NCBI RefSeq assembly: GCF_030317115.1
Contig: NZ_JASZYF010000005.1
Coordinates: 310,001-374,000, forward strand
Reading direction: 5' to 3'
Length of the DNA: 64,000 nt
Source of the DNA: Variovorax gracilis
Lineage (GTDB): Bacteria; Pseudomonadota; Gammaproteobacteria; Burkholderiales; Burkholderiaceae_C
The translations under genes and the position numbers were made by a program. Below the pieces are notes generated by a model. It worked only from the letters and a program-made list of their open reading frames with translations. It had not been told where the DNA came from and ran no database searches. Position 1 is the stretch's first letter; each line of letters begins with the position of its first letter. This document shows, piece after piece, positions 56,292-64,000 of the stretch.

Positions 56292-56311
56292 GGCGCTCCT
56301 TCGCGCGTTCA

Positions 56312-58039
56312 TCAGAAATGCATCCTGTTCTCGGCCAGCTCATAGAGCCGGCGCCAGACGAATTGGTTCATGGCCATCACGAACACGCACATCACGCCGA
56401 TACCCAGCGCAATACGCGGGAAGTCGCCGATGGCCGTCATGTGTGCGATGTAGCTGCCCAGCCCCGCGGCCTGCAGCGTCGTGTCGCCCCAGGTCACGTA
56501 TTCGGCGACGATGCTCGCGTTCCACGAACCGCCGCTGGCCGTGATCGCACCCGTGACAAAGCTCGGGAACACGGCCGGCAGCAGGTAGCGCCGCCAACGC
56601 AGCCAACCGGCGAGGCCGAGATTCCGCGCGGCAAGGCGCAGCTCGGTCGGTACGCTGGATGCGCCGGCAATCACGTTGAAGAGCAGATACCACTGCGTGC
56701 CCAGCACCATGAGTGGCGCCAGCCAGATGTTCGGATCGAGACGCCAGCGCACGATGAACAACACCGCCACCGGGAACATCAGGTTCGCAGGGAAAGCCGC
56801 CATGAACTGCGCCACGCCTTGCAGTCTCCCGGCCCAGCGCGGATTCATTCCGATCCATACGCCGACCGGCACCCAGACCAGGGCGGCAAGTGCGATCAGC
56901 ACCAGCACGCGCAGCATCGTGTAGAGGCCCAGGACGAAGACGTGGCCGACCTCCCCCCAGCCGACTTCCGTGTGGATGAATCGCGCCAGCCATGCAACGG
57001 CGAGAAACACGGACGCCGCCAGGACCGCATCCCACACGCGCGCCACCGCCGGGTTGGACTGGCGCGGTCGCGCCTTGATCGAGGTGCCGTCGTGATCGCG
57101 GCGAAACAGCACCAGTGATCGCTCGAGCAGCCTGGCCGCGCCGACCACGAAGCGCTTGAGTCGATCGGTGCGGCGCAACCAGGTGAGCAGCCACGAGCGT
57201 GGGGCATCTTCGCTGCTGCCCTCTTCGAAGCGGAACTTGTCGGCCCAGGCGATCAGAGGCCTGAAGAACAACTGGTCATAGAGCGTGATGCCGATGAGCA
57301 TCCCGCCGATGGCCCAGCCAATCGCACCGAGGTCGCGCGCCTCGATGGCCGTCGCGATGTACGAGCCGACACCAGGCAATTTGATGTTCTGGTTGGACAC
57401 CGAGATCGCTTCGGAAGCAACCACGAAGAACCAGCCGCCGGACATCGACATCATCATGTTCCACAGCAGGCCCGGCATCGCGAAGGGCAACTCCAGCCGC
57501 CAGAATCGATGCCAAGCCGAAAGCTGGAACACCGACGCCGCCTCACGCAACTCCGAGGGCACGGTGCGCAGGGATTGATACAGGCTGAACGCCATGTTCC
57601 ACGCCTGCGAAGTGAAGATGGCGAAGATCGCCGCGCACTCGACGCCGAGCGAGTTGCCCGGAAACAAGGCGATGAAGCCCGTGACGGTGATCGACAGGAA
57701 GCCCAGGATCGGGATCGACTGCAGCACGTCGAGCATCGGCACCAGCACCTTCTCGGCCGCCCGGTAGCGTGTCGCCAGCACTGCGAAAATGCAGCTGAAC
57801 ACCAATGAGGCACCCAGCGCCAGAAACATTCGAAGGGTGGTGCGCAGGAGGTAGTACGGCAGCATCCACGGGTCGAGGCTGATCGGCATCGGTTGGCCGA
57901 GTTCGTACGGCCGTGCCATCTGCGCGCCGCCATAGGCGAGCGCGAACAGCGTCGCCAGCACCAGCGGCAACAAGGCCCAGTCCCAACGATTGCCGCCGGA
58001 CGCGACGGCCAGGCGGGGGAAGAAGCGTTTGTCGAGCAT
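56312..58039 (-). CDS. ABC transporter permease, two fused BPD-type domains (nitrate/sulfonate-type)
   Basis: A 575-residue membrane protein holding two complete permease domains in one chain (EAA-type loops SELREAASVFQLSAWHRFWRLELPFAMP and TELRLAARNLGLAGWLRWRRYLLPAVFP), so one protein replaces the usual homodimer. About 12 spans. The central linker (about residues 300-340) is charged and probably cytoplasmic. The start is ATG 58039; the longer frame uses TTG. The ATPase follows with about 20 bases between the stop and its ATG. Confidence 0.9.
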   Translation of the reverse strand: MLDKRFFPRLAVASGGNRWDWALLPLVLATLFALAYGGAQMARPYELGQPMPISLDPWMLPYYLLRTTLRMFLALGASLVFSCIFAVLATRYRAAEKVLVPMLDVLQSIPILGFLSITVTGFIALFPGNSLGVECAAIFAIFTSQAWNMAFSLYQSLRTVPSELREAASVFQLSAWHRFWRLELPFAMPGLLWNMMMSMSGGWFFVVASEAISVSNQNIKLPGVGSYIATAIEARDLGAIGWAIGGMLIGITLYDQLFFRPLIAWADKFRFEEGSSEDAPRSWLLTWLRRTDRLKRFVVGAARLLERSLVLFRRDHDGTSIKARPRQSNPAVARVWDAVLAASVFLAVAWLARFIHTEVGWGEVGHVFVLGLYTMLRVLVLIALAALVWVPVGVWIGMNPRWAGRLQGVAQFMAAFPANLMFPVAVLFIVRWRLDPNIWLAPLMVLGTQWYLLFNVIAGASSVPTELRLAARNLGLAGWLRWRRYLLPAVFPSFVTGAITASGGSWNASIVAEYVTWGDTTLQAAGLGSYIAHMTAIGDFPRIALGIGVMCVFVMAMNQFVWRRLYELAENRMHF

Positions 58040-58141
58040 CGGCGGAAGCAAAGGGTCGGTTCACGGACCCTGTCCGCGGCGCGCCATTCTGCCTGCGCCA
58101 ACGGACCTCTACCTGACCTGCCGCCCCATCCGGGCGGCGTG

Positions 58142-58735
58142 CTACAGCGGGAACGCTTCGAGCCCGCGCTGCCCCTCTGCCCCTTGCACCGGCGTGTGCG
58201 CCACGTTCATGACCCAGCAGACCATCGTGAAGTAACCGACGAGCGCGCTGAGCTCGACCACGGTGCTCGCTCCAAGGCGCGCCACGGCGGCGGCGTAGGT
58301 CGGCTCGCTCACGCCGTGGTGCTGCAGGAGTTCGAGCGCGAAGTCGAGCGCGAGCTGCTCGTCGTCGACCAGCGGTGCAGCGCGGCGTCCGAGCCGCAGG
58401 GCTTCGATCGCCTCGGCGCTGACGCCGGCCTTAACCGCTGCCGCCGCATGCAGCACCCATTCGAATTGATTGCCGACATGGCGCGCGACCGCGCAGGTGA
58501 CGAGTTCACGCACGCGTGCGTCGAGCTTGCTGTCGAAGCGCAGGTACTCGCCGAGGCTGCCGATGCGCTCCATCAGCACCGGGCTCTGCAGCAGTGGAAT
58601 GAACGGACCGAAGACCGCCTTGCGCGGCCCGTCGATCAGCGCTTGCGCCGCGGCGCGCTGCGCGTCCGACATCGCCTCGGCGGCGGGCATCGGCAGGCGC
58701 TCGGACCACGGGGCGGTATGACCTTGTTGAAACAT
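58142..58735 (-). CDS. Carboxymuconolactone decarboxylase (CMD/AhpD-like) family protein
   Basis: A 197-residue helical CMD-domain protein. The core segment is VRELVTCAVARHVGNQFEWVLHAAAA. The redox CxxC of AhpD is missing: only a single Cys (TC) is present with the distal His, so a thiol peroxidase role is unlikely. It more closely resembles CMD proteins of aromatic catabolism or unknown hydrolase partners. Encoded 21 bases after the MFS gene, so probably cotranscribed with it. Confidence 0.82.
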   Translation of the reverse strand: MFQQGHTAPWSERLPMPAAEAMSDAQRAAAQALIDGPRKAVFGPFIPLLQSPVLMERIGSLGEYLRFDSKLDARVRELVTCAVARHVGNQFEWVLHAAAAVKAGVSAEAIEALRLGRRAAPLVDDEQLALDFALELLQHHGVSEPTYAAAVARLGASTVVELSALVGYFTMVCWVMNVAHTPVQGAEGQRGLEAFPL

Positions 58736-58756
58736 GATGGGATTCCTTTCGTTGAT

Positions 58757-59947
58757 TCAGCTTCGGGACGGCTCGCGGGCCAGCCACGCGGCACTGCCCA
58801 ACAGCGCCACTGCACCGATGACCAGGGCGGCAAAGAGACCGCCGAAGCCCTGCGCAGTCCCGCTCAATGCGGAGGACAGCACGGGCCCGGCCATCTGGCC
58901 GATGGCAAAGGCGGCGGTCATGCGACCGAGCGCTCGCGTCGGGTCTCCGATGGCAGTCGCCTTGGCCTCCTGCATGCCTGCCATGGTCGCGACCATGAAG
59001 GTTCCGCCGACCAGCAGAGCCGCAGCGAGCACGGTCGAGGCGGACAAATGGAGCACCGGCAACAGGCAGCCGAGCGCCATCAGCACATGGCTTCCCGCCA
59101 GCACCCGGCGCCGGGAGACATGCCCCAGCACCGCGCCGGCAACCAGCGTGGATGCCGCTGCCGCTGCGCCGAACACGGGCCAGGCGGCGCCGAAGACGGA
59201 AGGATCGTCGACCACCGCACGGGCCAGCACGGGGAGAAAGGTCGCAGGCAAGATGTAGCCGAAGCCGAGCACGCCGTAGCAGAGCACCAGGCTCCACGGT
59301 GCGCCACCGGACGACGCCTGGCGGGTCGTCGTCGCGGTTTCGCGGCCGGCTGCCTGGGACGCGCCCGCGTCCCGCGGCATCAGCGCCGCGACAACGACCA
59401 GGCCGAGCAACGCCAGCGCGCCGAGTTGCAACCACAGCTTGTCGGGCTGCACGCCGGCCGCACCGGCACGCCAGCAATACAGCCCGGCCAGCGCGATGCC
59501 GACCCCGACACCGGCATACAGGATGCCGGCACCGGCCGGTCGCCCCAGGCGCGCCAGCCAAGCCAGGCACCAGACGCTCGTGCTCACGAGCGCCCAGGCA
59601 CTCGCCACGCCCGCCACGAAGCGCAGCACCAACCAGATGGCCACTGATCCGGTCCAGCCCATTGCCGTGGTCGAAACCACGATGGCCAGAAGCGACACCA
59701 GCCCGATGCGCTGCGGCGTGAGCCGAATGCGCGCCGCCGTGATCGCACCCAGCAGATAGCCCGCGTAGTTGGCCGCTGCCAGCCAACCTCCAGCAGCGAC
59801 GTCGGCACTGCCGGCACGGATCATCAGCGGCAGCATCGGCGTGAAGGCAAAACGCCCGATACCCATCGCGATGGCCAGGGCCAGCAAGCCCGCTGCGCAA
59901 ACGGCGAAGAAGGAAGGACGCGCTATGGCGATGGAAGGGTTCGACAT
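58757..59947 (-). CDS. YbfB/YjiJ-family MFS transporter
   Basis: A 396-residue, 12-span MFS protein. The segment GIGRFAFTPMLPLMI in helix 1 and the loops around GAVLGHVSRRRVLAGSHV are typical of YbfB/YjiJ. No substrate is known for the family. Divergent from a LysR gene across 66 bases, which likely controls both this gene and the CMD-family gene. Confidence 0.87.
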   Translation of the reverse strand: MSNPSIAIARPSFFAVCAAGLLALAIAMGIGRFAFTPMLPLMIRAGSADVAAGGWLAAANYAGYLLGAITAARIRLTPQRIGLVSLLAIVVSTTAMGWTGSVAIWLVLRFVAGVASAWALVSTSVWCLAWLARLGRPAGAGILYAGVGVGIALAGLYCWRAGAAGVQPDKLWLQLGALALLGLVVVAALMPRDAGASQAAGRETATTTRQASSGGAPWSLVLCYGVLGFGYILPATFLPVLARAVVDDPSVFGAAWPVFGAAAAASTLVAGAVLGHVSRRRVLAGSHVLMALGCLLPVLHLSASTVLAAALLVGGTFMVATMAGMQEAKATAIGDPTRALGRMTAAFAIGQMAGPVLSSALSGTAQGFGGLFAALVIGAVALLGSAAWLAREPSRS

Positions 59948-60013
59948 GGGCAGTCATTAGACGCAAAATGCGGATGCGCCACAAATGAATTATTCAGAAC
60001 AATCATTCGCTTT

Positions 60014-60877
60014 ATGAGAACCATTGATCTGGATTCCCTCGAGATTTTCCGCACCGTCGTGGCGGAGGGGGGAGTGATCCGCGCGGCGGACAAGCTCAAC
60101 CGCGTGCAGTCGAACGTCACGACCCGCATCCAGCAGTTGGAGGAGCGACTGGGCCAGAAGCTATTCCATCGGCAAGGCCGGACGCTGGCGCTGGCGCCGG
60201 CCGGGCACAAGTTGCTGCCCTACGCTGACCGCCTGCTGCGTTTGGCGGACGAAGCCGAAAGTGAATTGCGTAGCGATCTCCCGCTCGGCACGTTCCGGCT
60301 CGGTTCGCTCGAAAGCACGGCGGGCAGCCGCTTGGCACCGGTGCTGTCGCGCTTTCACAAGCTCTATCCGGGGGTGATCGTCGAGTTGGTGACGGGCACG
60401 ACCGGTGCGCTGTTGAAGCGGGTGAGCGCGTTCGAAATCGAAGCGGCCTTTGTGTCGGAGCCCTTCACCGCATCCGGCCTCGAAACGATGGCCGTGTTCG
60501 AAGAAGAACTGGTGCTGATCACGGCGCGCAGCATTGCTTCTGTCACCAAGCCGGGCGATCTGACGAACGCGACGCTCATCGCCTTCGCCCAAGGGTGCTC
60601 TTATCGAAGGCTGCTTGAACAATGGCTGGGCAAGGGTGGCGTGGCGCCATCGCGATCGCTGGAATTCTCTTCCTACCAGGCCATGATCGCTTGCGTTGCC
60701 GCAGGCACCGGTTTCGCGATCGTGCCCGTGTCGGTCCTCAAGGCGTTGCGTGCTACCGCGGATGTTTGCCAGCATGCGTTGCCGGAGCGCATGCGTGCCA
60801 ATCGGACGCACCTGGTGTGGCAGGGGACGCCTTCGGTGGCGCTTGCTCGATTGATCGAGATGCTGGGGAAGGGTTGA
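60014..60877 (+). CDS. LysR-family transcriptional regulator
   Basis: A 287-residue LysR protein, start MRTIDLDSLEIFRTVVAEGGVIRAADKLNRVQSNVTTRIQQLE with the winged HTH, followed by the effector-binding domain. It belongs to the group with an RQGRTLALAPAG-type wing. Divergent from the MFS/CMD genes; their 66-base intergenic region should hold its binding sites. Confidence 0.92.
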   Translation: MRTIDLDSLEIFRTVVAEGGVIRAADKLNRVQSNVTTRIQQLEERLGQKLFHRQGRTLALAPAGHKLLPYADRLLRLADEAESELRSDLPLGTFRLGSLESTAGSRLAPVLSRFHKLYPGVIVELVTGTTGALLKRVSAFEIEAAFVSEPFTASGLETMAVFEEELVLITARSIASVTKPGDLTNATLIAFAQGCSYRRLLEQWLGKGGVAPSRSLEFSSYQAMIACVAAGTGFAIVPVSVLKALRATADVCQHALPERMRANRTHLVWQGTPSVALARLIEMLGKG

Positions 60878-60921
60878 GTTTTTCCTGCCGGCCCCAACCC
60901 CGACGCGTTGCGTCTACGAAA

Positions 60922-61596
60922 TCAAGCCACGGCCACACCAGATGGCGCAGCACCGGCAATCTGCCGCAAGGCGCGCTCAAAGATTTCCACCGGCTGGCCG
61001 CCCGAAATCAGGTGTTGGTTGTTGATGATGATGGCCGGCACGGAATGGATGCCGGCATCGGTGTAGAGCCGCTCGCGTTCACGGGTCGCGGCCGCGAATT
61101 CGTCGCTTTCGAGGATGGCCCGTGCCCTTTGCGCATCGAGGCCGGATTCAGTCGCGAGGCGCACCAGCACCTCCGGGTCCGACGGGTTCTCGCCGTCGGT
61201 GTGGCAGGCCTTGAGCAGCGCCTTCTTCAACGCGACCTGCTTCGCCGCGTCTTCCAGTTCGGCCCAGTGCAAGAGGCGATGCGCATCGAACGTGTTGTAG
61301 ACGCGGGCACGCCCTTCCCGCCTGAACTCGAAGCCGACGGCCGCGCCACGCGCGCGGATCGCTTCGCGCGCCTGCGCCTGCTGCTCTCGCGAGGTGCCGT
61401 ACTTCTGGTTCAAGTGCTCGAAAGCATCCTGCCCTTCACGGGGCATCTGCGGGTTCAGTTCGAAGGGTTGAAAGCGCAATTCGGCGGTCACGTCCGGAGC
61501 GACGTTCTGGAGGGCGGCTTCAAGCGCGCCCAGGCCGACGGCGCACCATGGGCAAGAGATGTCGGAGACGAAATCGATGTGGAGTTGGGTAGGCAT
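60922..61596 (-). CDS. DsbA-family (FrnE-like) oxidoreductase
   Basis: A 224-residue thioredoxin-fold protein with the active-site Cys15-Pro-Trp-Cys18 and the cis-Pro segment SVPAIIIN. The FrnE-like layout (FVSDISCPWCAVG, FQPFELNPQMP) is cytoplasmic: no signal peptide. Probably a disulfide isomerase/oxidase or 2-hydroxychromene-2-carboxylate isomerase-like enzyme. Start at ATG 61596, as the longer frame runs into the next LysR gene. Confidence 0.9.
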   Translation of the reverse strand: MPTQLHIDFVSDISCPWCAVGLGALEAALQNVAPDVTAELRFQPFELNPQMPREGQDAFEHLNQKYGTSREQQAQAREAIRARGAAVGFEFRREGRARVYNTFDAHRLLHWAELEDAAKQVALKKALLKACHTDGENPSDPEVLVRLATESGLDAQRARAILESDEFAAATRERERLYTDAGIHSVPAIIINNQHLISGGQPVEIFERALRQIAGAAPSGVAVA

Positions 61597-61646
61597 GGCA
61601 CGGATGATGAGGCCGCCCGCGCCACTTTCAACGACCCGGGCGCCGA

Positions 61647-62600
61647 TCACCCCACTGGCTTTGCGTCTTCGCGCGCCACCAGTTCGCGCCCGAACTGCGC
61701 CACGAGGCCTCTCAACCAGCGATGCGCCGGCGAATGGTGCACCCGGTCGTGCCAGAGCTGGTAGAAGCGCATGCGCGGAAACCCCTCCGGCGCCTTCAAC
61801 AGCGCCAGCGGCAACAAGCGCGCGTGGTATTCGGCGAAATGGCGCGCGGTGGTGAAGATCAATTGCGTGCTGGCCGCGATCGATGGCGCAAGGCCGAAAT
61901 ACGGTACCTGCACCCGCGCATCGCGCCCCAGGCGGCGCTCGCCCAGGTAGGTCTCGACCACGCCGCGCTGCGCCATGGCATAGGGCACCGGTACGACATG
62001 ACCCGCAGCCAGGTAGTCGGCCTCGCTGATCTGCGAGGCGCCCTGTGCCAAAGGATGTTCGCGCGCCATCAGGCAAACCAGATCATCCTCGAGCAGCAGC
62101 GAGATGTGCAGGTGCTCGGGCGGCGCGGGCCAGTTGCCGATGACGAGGTCGAGTTCGTCGTCCCCCAGCGCGCGTTCGAAGTCGAAGGTAGGGCCCAGCG
62201 CACGAAGCTCGATGCGGCAGTGCGGCGCCTCGATGCTGACGTGCTGCGCCAACCGGGCGATCCATGAGGGCGAGATGTAGTCGGGCGAGGCGATCCGGAA
62301 GCGCTGCTCTGCGTCCGCGGCGACGAACTCATCGGGCTCGACCAGCAGCGCCTCCAGTTCGCCCAGCGCCCGCCGCGCCTGGCTGGCCAGGCCCGCGGCG
62401 CGGGCGGTCGGCACCATCGCAGTGCCGTCGCGCACCAGCAGTGCGTCCCCGAAGATCTCACGCAGGCGCTTGAGCGAGCCGCTCACGGCCGGCTGCGTCT
62501 GGTGCAGCCGCGCAGCGGCCCGCGACACGCTGCGCTCCTCCACGACCGTGGCAAGCACCCGCAGCAGGTGACCGTCGAGCAGATCGACGCCGCGTTGCAT
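61647..62600 (-). CDS. LysR-family transcriptional regulator
   Basis: A 317-residue LysR protein: MQRGVDLLDGHLLRVLATVVEERSVSRAAARLHQTQPAVSGSLKRLRE contains the HTH; the effector domain extends to the C-terminus. The NahR/LinR-like character (LARDGxxMVPTARA) fits regulators of aromatic degradation. It is divergent from an MFS transporter for aromatic acid-type substrates, its likely target. Confidence 0.92.
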   Translation of the reverse strand: MQRGVDLLDGHLLRVLATVVEERSVSRAAARLHQTQPAVSGSLKRLREIFGDALLVRDGTAMVPTARAAGLASQARRALGELEALLVEPDEFVAADAEQRFRIASPDYISPSWIARLAQHVSIEAPHCRIELRALGPTFDFERALGDDELDLVIGNWPAPPEHLHISLLLEDDLVCLMAREHPLAQGASQISEADYLAAGHVVPVPYAMAQRGVVETYLGERRLGRDARVQVPYFGLAPSIAASTQLIFTTARHFAEYHARLLPLALLKAPEGFPRMRFYQLWHDRVHHSPAHRWLRGLVAQFGRELVAREDAKPVG

Positions 62601-62620
62601 GGCTGTTGGGACCCTCGTCT

Positions 62621-62650
62621 ATCGATATGTCCGATGCAGTCTATAGCGAT
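62621..62650. promoter_or_regulatory. Inverted repeat in the LysR / MFS divergent region
   Basis: ATCGATAT (62621-62628) and ATAGCGAT (62643-62650) are inverted copies with one mismatch, centred 16-17 bases apart, about 30 bases upstream of the LysR start. Typical spacing for a LysR recognition site with autoregulation. Confidence 0.4.
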
Positions 62651-62747
62651 TCGCATGCCGCCGCGGTATCGACAGGTCGGGGTGTCGGCTGGCCCAATCC
62701 GCAGACCCCATTCGATGTCCTCATTGATCCGCCAAGGAGTTTGTTCA

Positions 62748-64000
62748 TGACCACCCTGGAAGTCCCGCAACACGCAGCGCCCACGGCGCCGCCCAGCGCG
62801 CTCGACGCGGCATACAGCCGCATCACCTGGCGCATCATTCCCTTCATCTTCGCGCTCTGGGTGCTGGCGTGGATCGACCGCGTCAACGTCGGCTTCGTCA
62901 AGCTCACCATGCTCGACGAACTGGGCTGGAGCGAAGCGGTCTACGGCCTGGGCGCCGGCATCTTCTTCCTCGGCTACTTCTTCTTCGAAGTGCCGTCGAA
63001 TCTGCTGCTGCAGAAGATCGGCGCACGCAAGACCATCATGCGCATCACCATCGGCTGGGGCATCGTCTGTGTAGCGACGATGTTCGTGAAGACGCCGGCG
63101 ATGTTCTATTTCCTGCGCTTCCTCATGGGCGTGTTCGAGGCCGGCTTCTATCCCGGCATCATCTTGTACCTGACCTACTGGTACCCGAGCGAGCGGCGCG
63201 CCAAGGCCTTCGGCATCTTCATGTCGGCGTCGGCCATCGCGGGCGTTCTCGGCGGGCCGCTGGCCGGCAGCATCATGAACAACCTGCACGGCCTGAACGG
63301 CTGGTCGGGCTGGCAGTGGGTGTTCCTCATCGAAGGCGTGCCCTCCGTCATCGCCGGCTTCGTGACCTGGTTCTACCTGACCGATCGCCCCGAGCAGGCA
63401 AAGTGGCTCACGGCCGAACAGCGCCGCCTGGTGCACGAGGATCTGGCGCGCGACGGCAAGGCGCTCGGCCATCGTGAAGAGAGCCTCATCGCATCGCTGA
63501 AGGATGGCCGCATGTGGCTGCTCATTCTGATCTTCTTCTGCATCATCGCGGCCAACTCCTCGCTGACCTTCTTCGGCCCGTCGGTGGTCAAGGAAGTGGG
63601 CTTCACCAACCCCGCCACCGTGGGCTGGATCATGGCCTTCTCCTACCTCTGCGGCGCGGCCGGCATGATCTACAACGGCCTGCATTCCGACCGCCACCAG
63701 GAAAGCCGCCTGCACTGCGCCTTCGCGGCAGCGCTCGGCGCGGTCGGCCTCGCTCTCACGGCCCTCTTCATGAAGCAGAGCCCGATGCTCGCGCTGGCAG
63801 CACAGACCCTCGCCATCGTCGGCACCATGAGCGCGATTCCAGTCTTCTGGCAGTTGCCGGGCCGCTTCCTCGCCGGGGCCGCCGCGGCGGGCGGCGTGGC
63901 GCTGATCAACTCCATCGCCAATCTCGCCGGCTTCGGCGCACCGTCGATGCTGGGCGCGATCAAAGCCTCGACCGGCCTGCTCTCGCCGGGCCTCTACATC
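62748..64000 (+). CDS. MFS transporter, anion:cation symporter (ACS) family, 3' end outside the window
   Basis: The visible 417 residues show a 12-span MFS protein of the ACS family (tartrate, phthalate, 4-hydroxyphenylacetate-type carriers): ALWVLAWIDRVNVGF with the conserved Asp-Arg-Asn, MFS motif A region KIGARKTIMRITIGWG and WYPSERRAKAFG. It should import an organic acid with H+. AAGGAG lies 9 bases before the ATG. Divergent from the LysR gene above, so likely controlled by it. Confidence 0.9.

Overview
The window looks like chromosomal DNA from a beta-proteobacterium of the order Burkholderiales, family Comamonadaceae, most likely Variovorax or a close relative. The evidence is very high GC, a phasin with apparent PhaR/PhbF operators, an RpoD with a long Lys/Ala-rich N-terminal extension, TRAP and Liv-type transporters for organic acids, many LysR/GntR regulators and a tandem glycine riboswitch in front of gcvT. 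The genus is inferred from gene content and protein flavour, not from a search. I see no insertion sequence, prophage, integron, CRISPR array or rRNA. The only RNA gene I recognise is one tRNA-Gly(GCC).

Layout. 1-4.1 kb is a tightly packed minus-strand operon: pncB, nhaD, a 2-hydroxyacid dehydrogenase and the 5' part of rmuC. 4.2-8.2 kb has a CsbD protein, a small Cys-repeat periplasmic protein, a thioesterase/HDAC-like pair, a phasin and an SDR. 8.1-13.7 kb has YihY/BrkB and the dnaG-rpoD pair. 13.9-18.4 kb has a Bcr-type exporter, an HPP-CBS membrane protein, a LysR/NmrA-like divergent pair and an SRPBCC protein. 18.5-26.2 kb is a minus-strand catabolic cluster: a Liv-type ABC transporter (LivFGMH plus binding protein), a VanB-like reductase, a GntR/FCD regulator and a VanA-like Rieske oxygenase. 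A MetE-like methyltransferase (26.4-27.5 kb) diverges from it. 27.7-32.5 kb has a GST, a cardiolipin-synthase-like PLD protein, and a minus-strand trio: alpha/beta hydrolase, a ROK-type kinase with its motifs in permuted order, and an NDUFA9-like epimerase. 32.6-39.7 kb has an osmoprotectant binding-protein/permease fusion, an alpha/beta hydrolase, a DenD-like dehydrogenase with a TRAP transporter, and a hypothetical protein. 39.7-44.7 kb is the glycine cleavage system (riboswitch, gcvT, gcvH, gcvP). 44.7-47.2 kb is an ECF42-type operon (two DGPF/YCII proteins plus a sigma factor) with a matching ECF42 promoter. 47.2-52.7 kb has assorted genes, a ParB-like protein and the tRNA. 52.8-55.0 kb has divergent selD and selU. 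55-58 kb is an ABC transporter with a fused double permease and no binding protein. 58-64 kb has MFS, LysR and DsbA-type genes.

The most interesting structure is a dispersed intergenic repeat of about 80-100 bp. It has seven copies here, all reading on the plus strand. Each copy contains nested inverted repeats, and copies that differ in sequence show compensatory changes that keep the hairpin paired. Two copies sit inside the gcv operon. The second strongest signal is the ROK-family kinase, whose C-terminal GGG motif comes before its N-terminal DIGGTN motif.

Only one stretch slightly longer than 300 bases has no gene: 39680-39982, which holds the glycine riboswitch. The next longest (7114-7392 and 11114-11392) hold, respectively, a terminator plus a repeat copy, and the rpoD leader.
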